DNA of 32,599 nt from Nitratireductor alexandrii (GCF_004000215.1 NZ_RBVY01000011.1:1-32599), one strand, 5' to 3'. Positions 8,125 through 16,494 are shown, counted from the first letter of the stretch. The notes: generated from the sequence alone by a model not told the origin. Numbers and translations: made by a program.

Positions 8125-9165
8125 GTGAAAGCGAGCGAGACACGCACCGTCGGACGTACGGGCTTGGACGTAACCGCGCTTGGCATGGGGTGTGCGTCGC
8201 TGGGCGGCCTCTACGCGCCGGTCGACGACCGGACCTGTCTGGCCACGCTCAAGGCGACCTGGGACTGCGGAATCCGGTATTTCGACGCCGCCCCCATGTA
8301 TGGGCTCGGCCGTGCCGAACACATGCTGGGCCATTTTTTGCGGGAGCGAGTTTCGGCATCGCAGCCGGTGGTCAGCACCAAGGTCGGCCGTCTCATGGCC
8401 CGCGAACGCCCGGGACGGGAGCTGCCGCAGGCTGCCGAGAAGAATCCGCTCGACGCGGGATGGCGAAACGGACTGCCTTTCCACGAGGTGTTCGACTATT
8501 CCTACGATGCGATCATGCGCAGCTTCGACGACAGCCAGCAGCGTATGGGACGCGAGCGGATCGACCTCCTCTTCGTCCATGATATAGGCAGGCTGACCCA
8601 CGCGGAGCGTGCGGACGCGCACTGGACGGCGCTGACGTCGGGCGGGGGCTTTCGCGCCCTGGGCGCGCTGCGCGAGGCCGGCATCATCAAGGGCTTCGGC
8701 CTCGGTGTGAACGAGGCCGAAGTGGTGCTCGATGCCATGAACGAGGCCCAGCTCGATTGCACGCTGCTCGCCGGGCGCCATACACTTCTGGAACAAAACG
8801 CCAATTCGCTGCTGGACAAGGCTCTCGACTGCGGTATGTCGATCGTGATCGGCGGCGTGTTCAATTCCGGCATCCTGGCCGCCGGGCAGTCGGGCAACCG
8901 CAAGTTCAACTATCAGGACGCGCCCGAGGATATCGCCAGGAAGACGGACAGGCTGGCGGCGGCGTGCGAGGCGTTCGGCGTGCCGCTTGCCGCGGCCGCG
9001 ATACAGTTCCCGTTCAGGCACAAGGCCGTGACCTCCGTCCTGATCGGGGCAAAACATCCCGACCACGTGGTGCAGAACGTCGAGTGGTTCGAAAGGCCGC
9101 TGCCGGACGCGCTTTGGGACGCGCTCCACAGCGACGGGCTGATCGACGAGAGGGCGCTTGCCTGA
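8125..9165 (+). CDS. Aldo/keto reductase family L-fucose (threo-aldose) dehydrogenase
   Basis: Aldo/keto reductase of 346 residues, length and N-terminal VGRTGLDVTALGMG typical of the L-fucose / D-threo-aldose 1-dehydrogenase group. The catalytic tetrad is visible: Asp54 and Tyr59 (FDAAPMYG), Lys86 (STKVG) and His152 (LFVHD). It would oxidise the sugar at C1 to the lactone, the first oxidative step of the pathway. The GTG at 8125 is preferred because AGGAGGGG lies just upstream and the expected transcript start is near 8080; a GTG at 8083 would give an unrelated 14-residue extension. Monocistronic, facing the flavin reductase gene. The preferred sugar (L-fucose, D-arabinose or L-galactose) cannot be decided here. 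Confidence 0.88.
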   Translation: MKASETRTVGRTGLDVTALGMGCASLGGLYAPVDDRTCLATLKATWDCGIRYFDAAPMYGLGRAEHMLGHFLRERVSASQPVVSTKVGRLMARERPGRELPQAAEKNPLDAGWRNGLPFHEVFDYSYDAIMRSFDDSQQRMGRERIDLLFVHDIGRLTHAERADAHWTALTSGGGFRALGALREAGIIKGFGLGVNEAEVVLDAMNEAQLDCTLLAGRHTLLEQNANSLLDKALDCGMSIVIGGVFNSGILAAGQSGNRKFNYQDAPEDIARKTDRLAAACEAFGVPLAAAAIQFPFRHKAVTSVLIGAKHPDHVVQNVEWFERPLPDALWDALHSDGLIDERALA

Positions 9166-9211
9166 ACGCGGATGATGTCCGTAGCCGGCGTCAGTCGCCG
9201 GTGCGGCGCCG

Positions 9212-9715
9212 TCAGTCGCGCTCCAGCAGCCTGTAGTCCCTTCTGAAATACAGAAGCGGTTCTTCGCCTTCACCGAAACGCAGGCCCGTAACCCTGCCGA
9301 TGAGGATTCGATGCGTGGCGACGCTTCGAGCCGCCACGATCCGGCAGTCGAAAACGGCGATCGCTCCGGCAAGGGCCGGCGCGCCGCTCGAGATCGTCTC
9401 CCATTCGGCCGCGGCAAACCTGTCCGTCTGCGACAGGCCGGTCATGCCGGAGAAGGCCGCGGCGAGCGGCCGATGCTCGCTCGCGAGGGTATTGAGTGCG
9501 AAAACGCCATTCTCGGCGAAGCGGTCGTTGGACCGGTTCTCGCGGTTGAGGCAGACGAGTACCGTCGGCGGGGTGTCGGACACCGAGCAGGCGGCGATGA
9601 CGGTGACGCCGCGCCGGCCCGCGACCCCGTCGGTGGTCACGACATGAACCGCGCCGGCGAAGTTGGCCATCGCATCCCGGTAGGAGCGCGGCTCGATCTC
9701 GCCTTTCTTCAACAA
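9212..9715 (-). CDS. Flavin reductase (RutF/HpaC-like FMN reductase)
   Basis: Flavin reductase domain protein of 167 residues covering the whole fold: SYRDAMANFAGAVHVVTT at the N terminus, GVTVIAACSVSDTPPTVLVCLN for flavin binding and a C-terminal RDYRLLE. It would supply reduced FMN to a two-component monooxygenase. Sugar catabolism has no use for it, whereas the luciferase-like monooxygenase at 17535 needs reduced flavin, so I infer partnership. It sits 105 nt downstream of the UxaA-type dehydratase on the same strand and has no operator of its own, so it is probably co-transcribed. The start is a TTG at 9715 after GGTGG; the next ATG (9670) would remove conserved N-terminal residues. Confidence 0.88.
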   Translation of the reverse strand: MLKKGEIEPRSYRDAMANFAGAVHVVTTDGVAGRRGVTVIAACSVSDTPPTVLVCLNRENRSNDRFAENGVFALNTLASEHRPLAAAFSGMTGLSQTDRFAAAEWETISSGAPALAGAIAVFDCRIVAARSVATHRILIGRVTGLRFGEGEEPLLYFRRDYRLLERD

Positions 9716-9820
9716 TTTTCCACCCGGACCGCCTGTCGCGGTACGATCAAATCGTCCGCTCGCCGGCGGGAAAAAGCCGGACCGGGTCGACCGGCGGCAT
9801 TGGCGCGCGCCGTGCGCGAT

Positions 9821-11332
9821 CTACATCGTGGCACCGAGGCTCCAGGGCACGAACTCGTTGTCGCCATAGCCGAGCGATTCCGACTTGGTCGCCCCGCCCG
9901 ATGCGACGCGAAGGATCTCGGCAAAGATCTCCTCGCCTTTGCGGGCGAGCGAGACGCCGTCCATGACGTCTCCGCAGTTGATATCCATGTCCTCGCGCAT
10001 CTTCTCGAAAATGACGGAGTTGGACGCGAGCTTGAGGGAAGGCGTGGGCTTGCAGCCGAAAGCCGAGCCTCGCCCGGTGGTGAAACACAGCACATTCGCG
10101 CCGCCGGCAACCTGACCCGTCGCGGAGACGGGGTCGTAGCCGGGCGTATCCATGAAGACGAGGCCGCGTTCGCGGATCGGCTCGGCGTATTCCAAAACGG
10201 CGCGAAGATTGGTCGTGCCGCCCTTGGCCAGCGCGCCGAGCGATTTTTCCAAAATGGTTGTCAGACCGCCAAGCTTGTTGCCGGGGGACGGGTTGTTGTT
10301 CATCTCCATGTCGTGCTTGGCCGTATAGGCCTCCCACCAGCGGATCCGTTCGATCAGCTTTTCGCCCACCTCCCGGGTTTCGGCTCGGGAGGTAAGCAGA
10401 TGCTCGGCGCCATAGATTTCCGGCGTCTCGGACAGGACGGCGGTGCCGCCTTGAGCGACCAGAAGATCCACCGCGGCGCCGAGGGCGGGATTGGCGCTGA
10501 TGCCGGAATAGCCGTCCGATCCGCCGCATTGGAGAGCCAGGACAAGTTCGGAGGCGGGTTGTGTCGTTCGTTCGGCGGCGTTGACGATGGGCAGCATCTC
10601 GACGATCGCCTTGACGCCGGCTTCGACGGTTTTGCGGGTGCCGCCGGATTCCTGGATGGTCATGGCGCGAAACGTCGCATTCTCCTCGATGCCGTAGGAT
10701 TTCATCCAGCGCGGAATCTGGAACGCCTCGCAGCCGAGACCGACCATCAGCACGCCGCCGACATTCGGATTGGTGGCAAAACCCCACTGCGTGCGCTTCA
10801 GGACGTCGTAGGCCGGGCCCTTGACGTCGATGCCGCAGCCGGTGCCGTGAACCAGCGAGATGACGCCGTCGACGTTTGGATAATCCGCGAGGATGCCGGA
10901 GCGGTTGACCTCGTCGGCGATGAAACGGGCAACGCTGGCCGAGCAGTTTACCGATGTCAGCGTCGCGATATAGTTTCGGGTGCCGACCTTGCCGTTCTGT
11001 CTCTTGAAACCCTGAAACGTCGCCCTGTCGTCTTCCCGAAGCATGCGGGTGGGGCGCGCATTGGTGCCAAACGCATGGTCGCGCTCGAAGTCGCGCAGAT
11101 AGACGTTGTGCTCGTGTACCCAGTCGCCCGATGCGATGAGCTGTCGGGCAAAGCCGATTATCTGGCCGTATTTCACGACGGCCTCGTCGGCTGCGATATC
11201 GCGCAGGGCCATTTTGTGACCGCGCGGTATGCGTGTCGCAACGACCACGTCCCCCGCTTTCTCGCCAGCTTCCAGCGGGCTCACCGCAAGGAGGATGTTG
11301 TCGGCTTCAAACAATTTAATAAATCGCGTCAT
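9821..11332 (-). CDS. UxaA/altronate-dehydratase family sugar-acid dehydratase, probable L-fuconate dehydratase
   Basis: Full-length UxaA-type dehydratase of 503 residues with a short N-terminal SAF segment (about 10-95) and the large GD_AH catalytic part. Recognisable motifs are NCSAS, HGTGCG, CGGSDGYSG, NPSPGNKLGG and TGRGSAFGCKPTPSLKLASNS; the conserved cysteines suit an iron-dependent dehydratase. It would turn the aldonate into the 2-keto-3-deoxy acid. Better-known fuconate dehydratases belong to the enolase superfamily, and no such gene is present, so this protein must fill the step if the pathway is complete. ATG 11332 is preceded in frame by a TTG. An operator and promoter lie at 11390-11422. 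The flavin reductase follows. Confidence 0.85.
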   Translation of the reverse strand: MTRFIKLFEADNILLAVSPLEAGEKAGDVVVATRIPRGHKMALRDIAADEAVVKYGQIIGFARQLIASGDWVHEHNVYLRDFERDHAFGTNARPTRMLREDDRATFQGFKRQNGKVGTRNYIATLTSVNCSASVARFIADEVNRSGILADYPNVDGVISLVHGTGCGIDVKGPAYDVLKRTQWGFATNPNVGGVLMVGLGCEAFQIPRWMKSYGIEENATFRAMTIQESGGTRKTVEAGVKAIVEMLPIVNAAERTTQPASELVLALQCGGSDGYSGISANPALGAAVDLLVAQGGTAVLSETPEIYGAEHLLTSRAETREVGEKLIERIRWWEAYTAKHDMEMNNNPSPGNKLGGLTTILEKSLGALAKGGTTNLRAVLEYAEPIRERGLVFMDTPGYDPVSATGQVAGGANVLCFTTGRGSAFGCKPTPSLKLASNSVIFEKMREDMDINCGDVMDGVSLARKGEEIFAEILRVASGGATKSESLGYGDNEFVPWSLGATM

Positions 11333-11629
11333 CAAATGAACTCGGATTGGGGCCGTTTCGACCGTCGGGACGAAAGGGTGACTGAAATTAGAATATTAAT
11401 ATAATAGTACGCAGCCGGTCAAGCGATCTCAGGTGGTGCGAGAAGCTCGGGCACCGGTCATCTCCGGCCTGTGGCGCTTCTATGGCGGCCGCCGGGAACC
11501 GAGAAGAAGAGCGGGGATCGTTGCGCCCTCAGAAAGCCCGCCTCCCGATGCCGTCGGGGTTGCGGCGGATGCGGCCGTGTCTGTCCGGCCCGTTGAACGG
11601 CGCCGCGCGGACGATTACGGCGCCCGGAT
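11333..11629. other. Intergenic stretch, dehydratase promoter
   Basis: Gap between the dehydratase start and the mutarotase stop, both leftward genes. It holds operator copy 6 and a leftward TTGACC (11422-11417) at its left end. From about 11425 to 11629 I see no convincing gene, RBS or strong hairpin; the open frame across it has no family resemblance. Confidence 0.5.
11390..11405. promoter_or_regulatory. Palindromic operator copy 6 (dehydratase promoter)
   Basis: Read leftward the site is ATTATATTAATATTCT: one half matches the consensus perfectly, the other is degenerate. A leftward TTGACC (11422-11417) and TAATAT (11398-11393), 18 nt apart, bracket it, so a bound repressor would cover the -10. 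It controls the dehydratase and flavin reductase. Confidence 0.6.
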
Positions 11630-11959
11630 TCAATCGAGGTGAAAGACCTCTTCCATAGCGGCCCACCATTCGCCCTTGGCCCGCGTCGGCAAGGGCTCCT
11701 GCATGGGGTCGCACAATTGCCACCACCTACGCATTGCCGGCGATTCGCCCATCTTGGCCGCGTCCTTCGCGAAATCGGAGCCGTGATACTCCCAATAGGC
11801 GAAGAGCAGGTTCTCCGGCTGCCGCAGGAATATGGAATAGTTCCTGATATTGGCCCGGCCGATGACATCGAGGACCTCGGGCCAGACCTCGGCGTGAACC
11901 CGCTTGTATTCCGCGACGGCCTCGGCCTTCAGGGAAATGCAAAGCCCCATCCTCTTCAT
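11630..11959 (-). CDS. L-rhamnose/L-fucose mutarotase (RhaM family)
   Basis: Small protein of 109 residues matching RhaM-type mutarotases in length and motifs: KRMGLCISLK at the start, YKRVHAEVWPEV with the conserved His, NIRNYSIFL, FAYWEYHG, and a tryptophan-rich end (RRWWQLCDPMQ). It interconverts the anomers of a 6-deoxy sugar, feeding the dehydrogenase the form it uses. The ATG lies 7 nt after the GntR gene stop, so the two are co-transcribed from the autoregulated promoter. RhaM-like proteins are also found in non-phosphorylating L-fucose clusters, so the sugar is not settled by this gene. Confidence 0.9.
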   Translation of the reverse strand: MKRMGLCISLKAEAVAEYKRVHAEVWPEVLDVIGRANIRNYSIFLRQPENLLFAYWEYHGSDFAKDAAKMGESPAMRRWWQLCDPMQEPLPTRAKGEWWAAMEEVFHLD

Positions 11960-11966
11960 GCCGCGC

Positions 11967-12671
11967 CTACTCTGCTTCGGTTGCCGTCGACGCCACCTTG
12001 GCGCCCAGCTCTCCGGCGACTTCGATCGCGTTGTGAAGCGACGTCTCGAGATGATGTTCCATCGCCAGCGCGGCACCCTCGGCGTCCTGGCGCTTCAGGG
12101 CGTCGAGGATCGCTTCGTGTTGCTCGATCGTCTGTTCGCCATAACCCGGCTTGGGGATCGCCAGGTAGCGGCCACGATCCATCTGCGCCTTCGAGATGTC
12201 GACGGCCTTCCAAATCATCGGGAAGCCGCTGGTTTCGGCAATCGTGCGGTGAAACACGTCGTCGAGCTGTATGGCGCTGGCATATTTTCCCCGCGAGATC
12301 GCGAGGCGGTGGGCGGCGATGTTGTCCTCCAGCGCCTCGGCCGCCGCGGCGGTGAATTTCGGCGCGGCCCGCCTGGCGCTTTCCATTTCCAGCGCGCGGC
12401 GGATCACATAGGCTTCCTCGAGGTCGGCCCGGCTTATGGGCGCGACATAGGTGCCGGTCTGCGCCAGAACATTGATGAGACCTTCGTCGCTGATGCGCTT
12501 GACCGCCTCGCGCACCGGGGTTCGGGAGATGCCCAGCGCTTCGGCGATGGCGACCTCGTTGATCGGGTCGCCCGGCTTCAGCCGTCCGACCGCGATCATG
12601 TTGCGAATCTTCTGATAGATCTGATCCCGGAGCGGGAGCGCCCGGTTCAGGGTTTTCGGGTCGAAGTCCAT
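11967..12671 (-). CDS. GntR-family (FadR/FCD subgroup) transcriptional regulator
   Basis: Regulator of 234 residues. An N-terminal winged helix-turn-helix (about 15-80: LRDQIYQKIRNMI, INEVAIAEALGISRTPVREAVKRI) is followed by an all-helical FCD ligand domain with the metal-site pattern DDVFHRTI and later His residues (QHEAIL, EHHLE). FCD domains usually bind a sugar acid or other carboxylate, so a fuconate or 2-keto-3-deoxy acid is a likely inducer. It is the only regulator in the window, and the 16-bp palindrome lies at its own promoter (12710) and at seven other sites, so it is the probable master regulator of both gene sets. ATG 12671 is chosen; a TTG at 12701 after AAGGG would add 10 residues but falls about where the transcript should begin. 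Confidence 0.92.
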   Translation of the reverse strand: MDFDPKTLNRALPLRDQIYQKIRNMIAVGRLKPGDPINEVAIAEALGISRTPVREAVKRISDEGLINVLAQTGTYVAPISRADLEEAYVIRRALEMESARRAAPKFTAAAAEALEDNIAAHRLAISRGKYASAIQLDDVFHRTIAETSGFPMIWKAVDISKAQMDRGRYLAIPKPGYGEQTIEQHEAILDALKRQDAEGAALAMEHHLETSLHNAIEVAGELGAKVASTATEAE

Positions 12672-12709
12672 GAAACCATCCAAGTTGCCGTTCGTGGGCA
12701 ATGATCACC

Positions 12710-12725
12710 CTTATACTAGCATGTC
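12710..12725. promoter_or_regulatory. Palindromic operator copy 5 (GntR gene promoter)
   Basis: CTTATACTAGCATGTC, a weaker copy. On the leftward strand a perfect TTGACA (12727-12722) overlaps its edge and TATAAG lies at its far end. The position suggests autoregulation of the GntR-mutarotase unit. Confidence 0.55.
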
Positions 12726-12804
12726 AAACATTTCGGGAGGACGGCCTGTGCCAGGTCGACGGCGCCCCGAAACGCCTCGACGCGAAATTCAGCTTGTCAC
12801 GACT

Positions 12805-12820
12805 GTTATATTAGTGCAAT
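12805..12820. promoter_or_regulatory. Palindromic operator copy 3 (importer, upstream)
   Basis: GTTATATTAGTGCAAT. A rightward TTGTCA (12794-12799) starts 11 nt before it, the same geometry as at copies 1, 4 and 7, suggesting a first of two promoters for the importer operon. Confidence 0.6.
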
Positions 12821-12929
12821 AGAGGCGGCGCCGGGAACCGATGCGCTGCGCGTCGGCCTTTTTCGGCCGTGGGGACGCTTCTCAACAGACCGACGGACAT
12901 TCAGGAAGAAGCAGCCGCTTGAAAGAACT

Positions 12930-12945
12930 GTTATACTAACATAAC
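12930..12945. promoter_or_regulatory. Palindromic operator copy 4 (importer, proximal)
   Basis: GTTATACTAACATAAC, the most symmetric copy (GTTAT..TA..ATAAC). It fills the spacer between TTGAAA (12919-12924) and TAACAT (12942-12947), which are 17 nt apart, so binding would block RNA polymerase. The expected transcript start is about 50 nt before the ATPase start. Confidence 0.7.
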
Positions 12946-13004
12946 ATGCACGCGGTCGTTGTGGAGGCAGCGACCGGTTCTGCCAGGGAGGAACCAAGCC
13001 GGAC

Positions 13005-14504
13005 ATGACAGACGCTCATTGCGCCTTGGACATGAAGGGGATCACCAAGACGTTTCCAGGCGTGAAGGCGCTGTCCAACGTCAACTTCTCCGTAAAGTTC
13101 GGCAGTGTCCATGCCGTCGTGGGAGAAAACGGCGCGGGCAAATCCACCCTGATGAAGGTTCTGAACGGGTCCTATCCGCCCACGAGCGGTACGATCAGGG
13201 TCGGCGGCACGGAGGTGCGCATGCGCCGTCCCGCCGACGCGCAGGCGCTCGGCGTGCGAATGGTCCACCAGGAAATCAACCTGGTCCCGGATCTCAGCGT
13301 TGCGGAAAACGTCTATCTCGGCCGCATGCCCGGCAAATGGACATTGCTGCGCCGGCGCGAGATGGTCGCCAAGGCGACGGCCGTTCTGGAGGAACTGGGC
13401 GCGGCGATAAATCCGCGCGAGCGGCTGGGCAATCTGTCGATCAGCCAGCAGCAACTGGTCGAGATCGCCAAAGCCTATGCCGCCGACCCCCGCATCATCG
13501 TGCTCGACGAGCCCACGTCCAGCCTGAGCGAGCACGAGACCGCCGCGCTTTTTTCGATCCTGCGCAAGATGCGCGACGACGGGATCGCCATCGTCTATAT
13601 CAGCCACCGGCTCAAGGAGGTTCTGCAGATCGCCGACGAGGTGACCGTGCTGCGCGACGGCAGCATGATCGAGACCCGGCCGATCGAGGGCATAACCGCC
13701 GGCGAAATGATCAGCCTGATGGTCGGGCGGGAAGTGAGCAATGTCTTCCCGAAGAGTCCCGCGGCCATCGGCGCGCCGGTCCTCAGCGTCGAGAATATCA
13801 GCGACGGCAAACATTTCCGCGATGTGAGCTTCGACGTGCGGGCCGGCGAGATCCTCGGCCTGACCGGGCTGGTCGGGGCAGGGCGCACCGAAGTCGCGCG
13901 TGCCATCTTCGGCCTGTCCCAGTTGACCGGCGGCACCCTGCGGCTCGGCGGGCGCGAGCCGGGTATTCGATCGCCGTCCGATGCGGTGAAGGCCGGCATC
14001 GCCTATGTGCCGGAGGACCGCAAGGGCGACGGCATCGTTCCGGCGATGTGCGTGCGCGAGAACATCAGCCTGCCGATCCTGCGGCAGCTCAGCAAGCTCG
14101 GTTGCGTCAGCCATGGCGCCGACCGCGCGCTTGCCGGTCACTACGTGTCCCAGTTCGCGATTTCGCCGCCGGACGGCGAGCGCCGGATCAATCTCTTGTC
14201 GGGCGGCAACCAGCAGAAGGCGGTGATCGCCAAATGGCTGGCCGCCAAGCCGTCGGTGCTCATTCTGGATGAGCCGACGAGGGGCGTCGACGTCGGCGCG
14301 AAGGCGGAAATCCACAACATTATCGGCCAGTTGGTCGCCGAGGGCATGGCTGTCCTGATGATCTCGTCGGAACTGCCGGAGGTTCTCGGCGTGTGCGACC
14401 GGGTGGTGGTGATGCGAGACGGTCACGCCTCCGCCCCGATCGATCGCAAAGAGCTCAGCGAGGAGCGGATCATGGCATTGGCGACGGGCGAGGAGGTCGC
14501 ATGA
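13005..14504 (+). CDS. ABC sugar importer, duplicated ATP-binding protein (RbsA/MglA type)
   Basis: Sugar-type ABC ATPase of 499 residues with two nucleotide-binding domains. The first has Walker A GENGAGKST (40-48), signature LSISQQQ and Walker B IIVLDEPTSSLSE. The second has the degenerate GLVGAGRTE in place of Walker A, signature LLSGGNQQ and LILDEPTRGVDVGAK; this asymmetry is normal in the CUT2 family. It powers uptake of a monosaccharide, here probably L-fucose. GGGAGGAA precedes the start, and the stop overlaps the first permease (ATGA). First gene of an operon that runs through the binding protein and probably on into the luciferase-like monooxygenase and KS. Regulated by operators at 12805 and 12930. 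Confidence 0.95.
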   Translation: MTDAHCALDMKGITKTFPGVKALSNVNFSVKFGSVHAVVGENGAGKSTLMKVLNGSYPPTSGTIRVGGTEVRMRRPADAQALGVRMVHQEINLVPDLSVAENVYLGRMPGKWTLLRRREMVAKATAVLEELGAAINPRERLGNLSISQQQLVEIAKAYAADPRIIVLDEPTSSLSEHETAALFSILRKMRDDGIAIVYISHRLKEVLQIADEVTVLRDGSMIETRPIEGITAGEMISLMVGREVSNVFPKSPAAIGAPVLSVENISDGKHFRDVSFDVRAGEILGLTGLVGAGRTEVARAIFGLSQLTGGTLRLGGREPGIRSPSDAVKAGIAYVPEDRKGDGIVPAMCVRENISLPILRQLSKLGCVSHGADRALAGHYVSQFAISPPDGERRINLLSGGNQQKAVIAKWLAAKPSVLILDEPTRGVDVGAKAEIHNIIGQLVAEGMAVLMISSELPEVLGVCDRVVVMRDGHASAPIDRKELSEERIMALATGEEVA

Positions 14505-15499
14505 CCGAGGGGGTTGTGGACATCGCACGCATGAAGCCCGGCGATCGTTTCACGCGCGGCAGCAAGGTCGTGGACGCGCTGTCCAAGGCCGGGCTCCTGA
14601 TCGCGATCCTCGCCGTGATCCTGTACGGTTCGATCGCGAACGCGGCCTTTTTCTCCACCGGGAATTTCCTCAACGTTCTGACCTCGATGTCGATCGTCGG
14701 CATCGTCGTCGTCGGCATGACGTTCGTGCTCGTCGTGGGAGGGCTCGCGGACCTCTCGGTCCCGGCGACCATCGCCTGCGGCGCGATCCTTTCCCTCGGT
14801 CTTCAGCCGATGATCGGACCGGTTCCCTCGTTCATGGTCGCGGTCGCGCTGGCCGGGGCGATCGGGCTTTTGAACGGCGTTTTGGTGGGGTATTTCGGCG
14901 TCAATCCGATTATCGCCACGCTGGGGGTGGGAACGATCGGGCTGGGCATCGTCCAAGCCGCGGTCGGCGGGGTAATCGTCTACGGAACCAACCCGGCTTC
15001 CGCCGAACTGGTCAAGGGCAGGCTTTTCGGCATCCCCGTCGTCGCCATCATCTTCGCGGCGATCGCAATCCTCGGCCATATTATTCTCTCGCGCTCCTTC
15101 TGGGGCCGGTGGACCTTGGCGACCGGCGGCAACTACAGCGCCGCCGAGGCAAGCGCGGTGCCGGTTCGCGCGGTCAAGGCAGGCGCGTTCGTCATCACCG
15201 GTCTGGCGGCCGGCATCAGCGGCGGCCTGCTCGGGCTGACATTACAGAGCGCCCGTCCGCTGGTCGGCACCGGTTACGAGTTCAGCGCCATCACCGCGGT
15301 CGTGGTCGGCGGCGTCTCGATCATCGGCGGCTTCGGCTCCGTTCCCCGCGCCATCGCCGGCCTGGTCTTCGTGCAGCTCTTGACCAATGTGATGGTGCTG
15401 GAGGGGGTTCGCACGCCCGTGCAGGGTTTCGTGCTCGGCGCGCTGATCGTCTGCGCCGTCGGCATGGATGCGGCACTCCGAAAGAGGGGAGGCGCGTGA
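14501..15499 (+). CDS. ABC sugar importer permease 1 (RbsC/AraH type)
   Basis: Membrane protein of 332 residues with eight to ten hydrophobic segments, starting after a polar N terminus (LLIAILAVILYGSIANAAFF). Family motifs include GMTFVLVVGGLADLSVPA in the second to third segment and the VVVGGVSIIGGFGSVPRA loop near the C terminus that contacts the ATPase. CUT2-type inner-membrane permease for monosaccharides. The ATG overlaps the ATPase stop by four bases and its stop overlaps the second permease start (TGATG). Two different permeases make the channel a likely heterodimer. Confidence 0.94.
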   Translation: MTEGVVDIARMKPGDRFTRGSKVVDALSKAGLLIAILAVILYGSIANAAFFSTGNFLNVLTSMSIVGIVVVGMTFVLVVGGLADLSVPATIACGAILSLGLQPMIGPVPSFMVAVALAGAIGLLNGVLVGYFGVNPIIATLGVGTIGLGIVQAAVGGVIVYGTNPASAELVKGRLFGIPVVAIIFAAIAILGHIILSRSFWGRWTLATGGNYSAAEASAVPVRAVKAGAFVITGLAAGISGGLLGLTLQSARPLVGTGYEFSAITAVVVGGVSIIGGFGSVPRAIAGLVFVQLLTNVMVLEGVRTPVQGFVLGALIVCAVGMDAALRKRGGA

Positions 15500-16494
15500 T
15501 GCGGTACGTCTCGCTGGCTCTGCAATACAGGGTCCCGATCATTCTCGGCCTCACCCTGATCATCTCGGCGATGCTCGTCCCGGGCTATGTCAGCGCCACG
15601 ACGCTCAGCCTCGGGCTCGACCGCGCCGCCACGATCGGTCTGATCGCCATCGGTCTCACGGTCCTGCTGATCGCCGGCCAGATCGACTTGTCGGCCGGTT
15701 CGGTGTTCGCGCTGGCCGGCATCGTGTCGATTATGCTGCAGCCGCAACTCGGCATCCTGCCGGCCGCTGCGGCGGGCGTCGTCGTGGGCATGGTGGCGGG
15801 TGCGATCAACGGCGCCCTGGTGGTCGGCCTGAAGGTGCATTCGCTCGTCCTCACGCTGGCCACGATGCTGATCTTCCGCTCCATCGCGCACTGGATCACC
15901 GACAGTCAGCCGGTGACGGGAACCGACATCATGTTCTCGCTCGCCCTGGCGCAGATCTATCTGGACGTGTTCACGGTTCGCAGCGCGCTGTTCGTGGCCT
16001 TCATCCTGCTGCTTCATTTCTGGCTGACGCGCACCATTCCGGGCCGCAACGTCTTCGCGGTCGGGTCGAACGCGGTGGCGGCCGAGGAAAGCGGCATCGC
16101 GTCCGGGCGCATCCTTTTCTTCGGCTTCGTCTTCGCCGGCACGCTGGCAGGCCTCGCCGGGGTACTGCAAAGCCTGGTGACCAACACCGGCTCGCCCGTG
16201 TTCGGCTCCACCCTGATCGTGACCGTGATCGCGGCCGTCGTCGTCGGGGGAACCAGGATCGAGGGCGGCAAGGGCTCCGCGCTCGGCACGCTGGGCGGCG
16301 TGCTCACCATCGGCGCGCTGACGGTGGCGATGGAGTTTCAGTCGGTGCCCGCCTACGTCCAACAGGTCGTCTCGGGGTTCATTCTGATCCTGCTCGTCGT
16401 GCTCGACCGTACCGTCAGCACCAGGCGGAAGGCTACGGCCAGCCGTCCTTCGCTCGTTCAAGGCAATCCAATCAAACAGGGAGGAAGCGCATGA
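15499..16494 (+). CDS. ABC sugar importer permease 2 (RbsC type)
   Basis: Second CUT2 permease, 331 residues, with repeated hydrophobic spans from residue 10 on. Diagnostic segments are GLTVLLIAGQIDLSAGSV, the NGALVVGLKVHSLVLTLATM span and VVVGGTRIEGGKGS near the C terminus. It pairs with permease 1. ATG 15499 follows GAGGGGAGG and is adjacent to an in-frame GTG at 15496. The stop overlaps the binding-protein start (ATGA). The basic, Ser/Arg-rich tail (RRKATASRPS) is cytoplasmic. Confidence 0.94.
   Translation: MRYVSLALQYRVPIILGLTLIISAMLVPGYVSATTLSLGLDRAATIGLIAIGLTVLLIAGQIDLSAGSVFALAGIVSIMLQPQLGILPAAAAGVVVGMVAGAINGALVVGLKVHSLVLTLATMLIFRSIAHWITDSQPVTGTDIMFSLALAQIYLDVFTVRSALFVAFILLLHFWLTRTIPGRNVFAVGSNAVAAEESGIASGRILFFGFVFAGTLAGLAGVLQSLVTNTGSPVFGSTLIVTVIAAVVVGGTRIEGGKGSALGTLGGVLTIGALTVAMEFQSVPAYVQQVVSGFILILLVVLDRTVSTRRKATASRPSLVQGNPIKQGGSA

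Larger units (their letters stand above)
12672..13004. other. Divergent control region, regulator and sugar importer
   Basis: Non-coding stretch between the GntR gene and the importer ATPase. It holds three operator copies (12710, 12805, 12930) with centres 95 and 125 bp apart, two rightward -35-like boxes each 11 nt before an operator, and GGGAGGAA before the ATPase start. Confidence 0.65.

Noticed and set aside
8125-9165. Aldo/keto reductase and SDR as polyketide tailoring enzymes
   Set aside because: Both match sugar-pathway subgroups and sit divergently around one operator with the FAH hydrolase, so the catabolic role is simpler.
9311-11404. Rightward 697-codon frame opposite the flavin reductase and dehydratase
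   Set aside because: It spans two real leftward genes and their promoter, has no RBS or family motif, and is an antisense artefact.
12936-14528. Leftward 530-codon frame opposite the importer ATPase
   Set aside because: Shadow of the ATPase coding strand; it also runs through the proximal operator.
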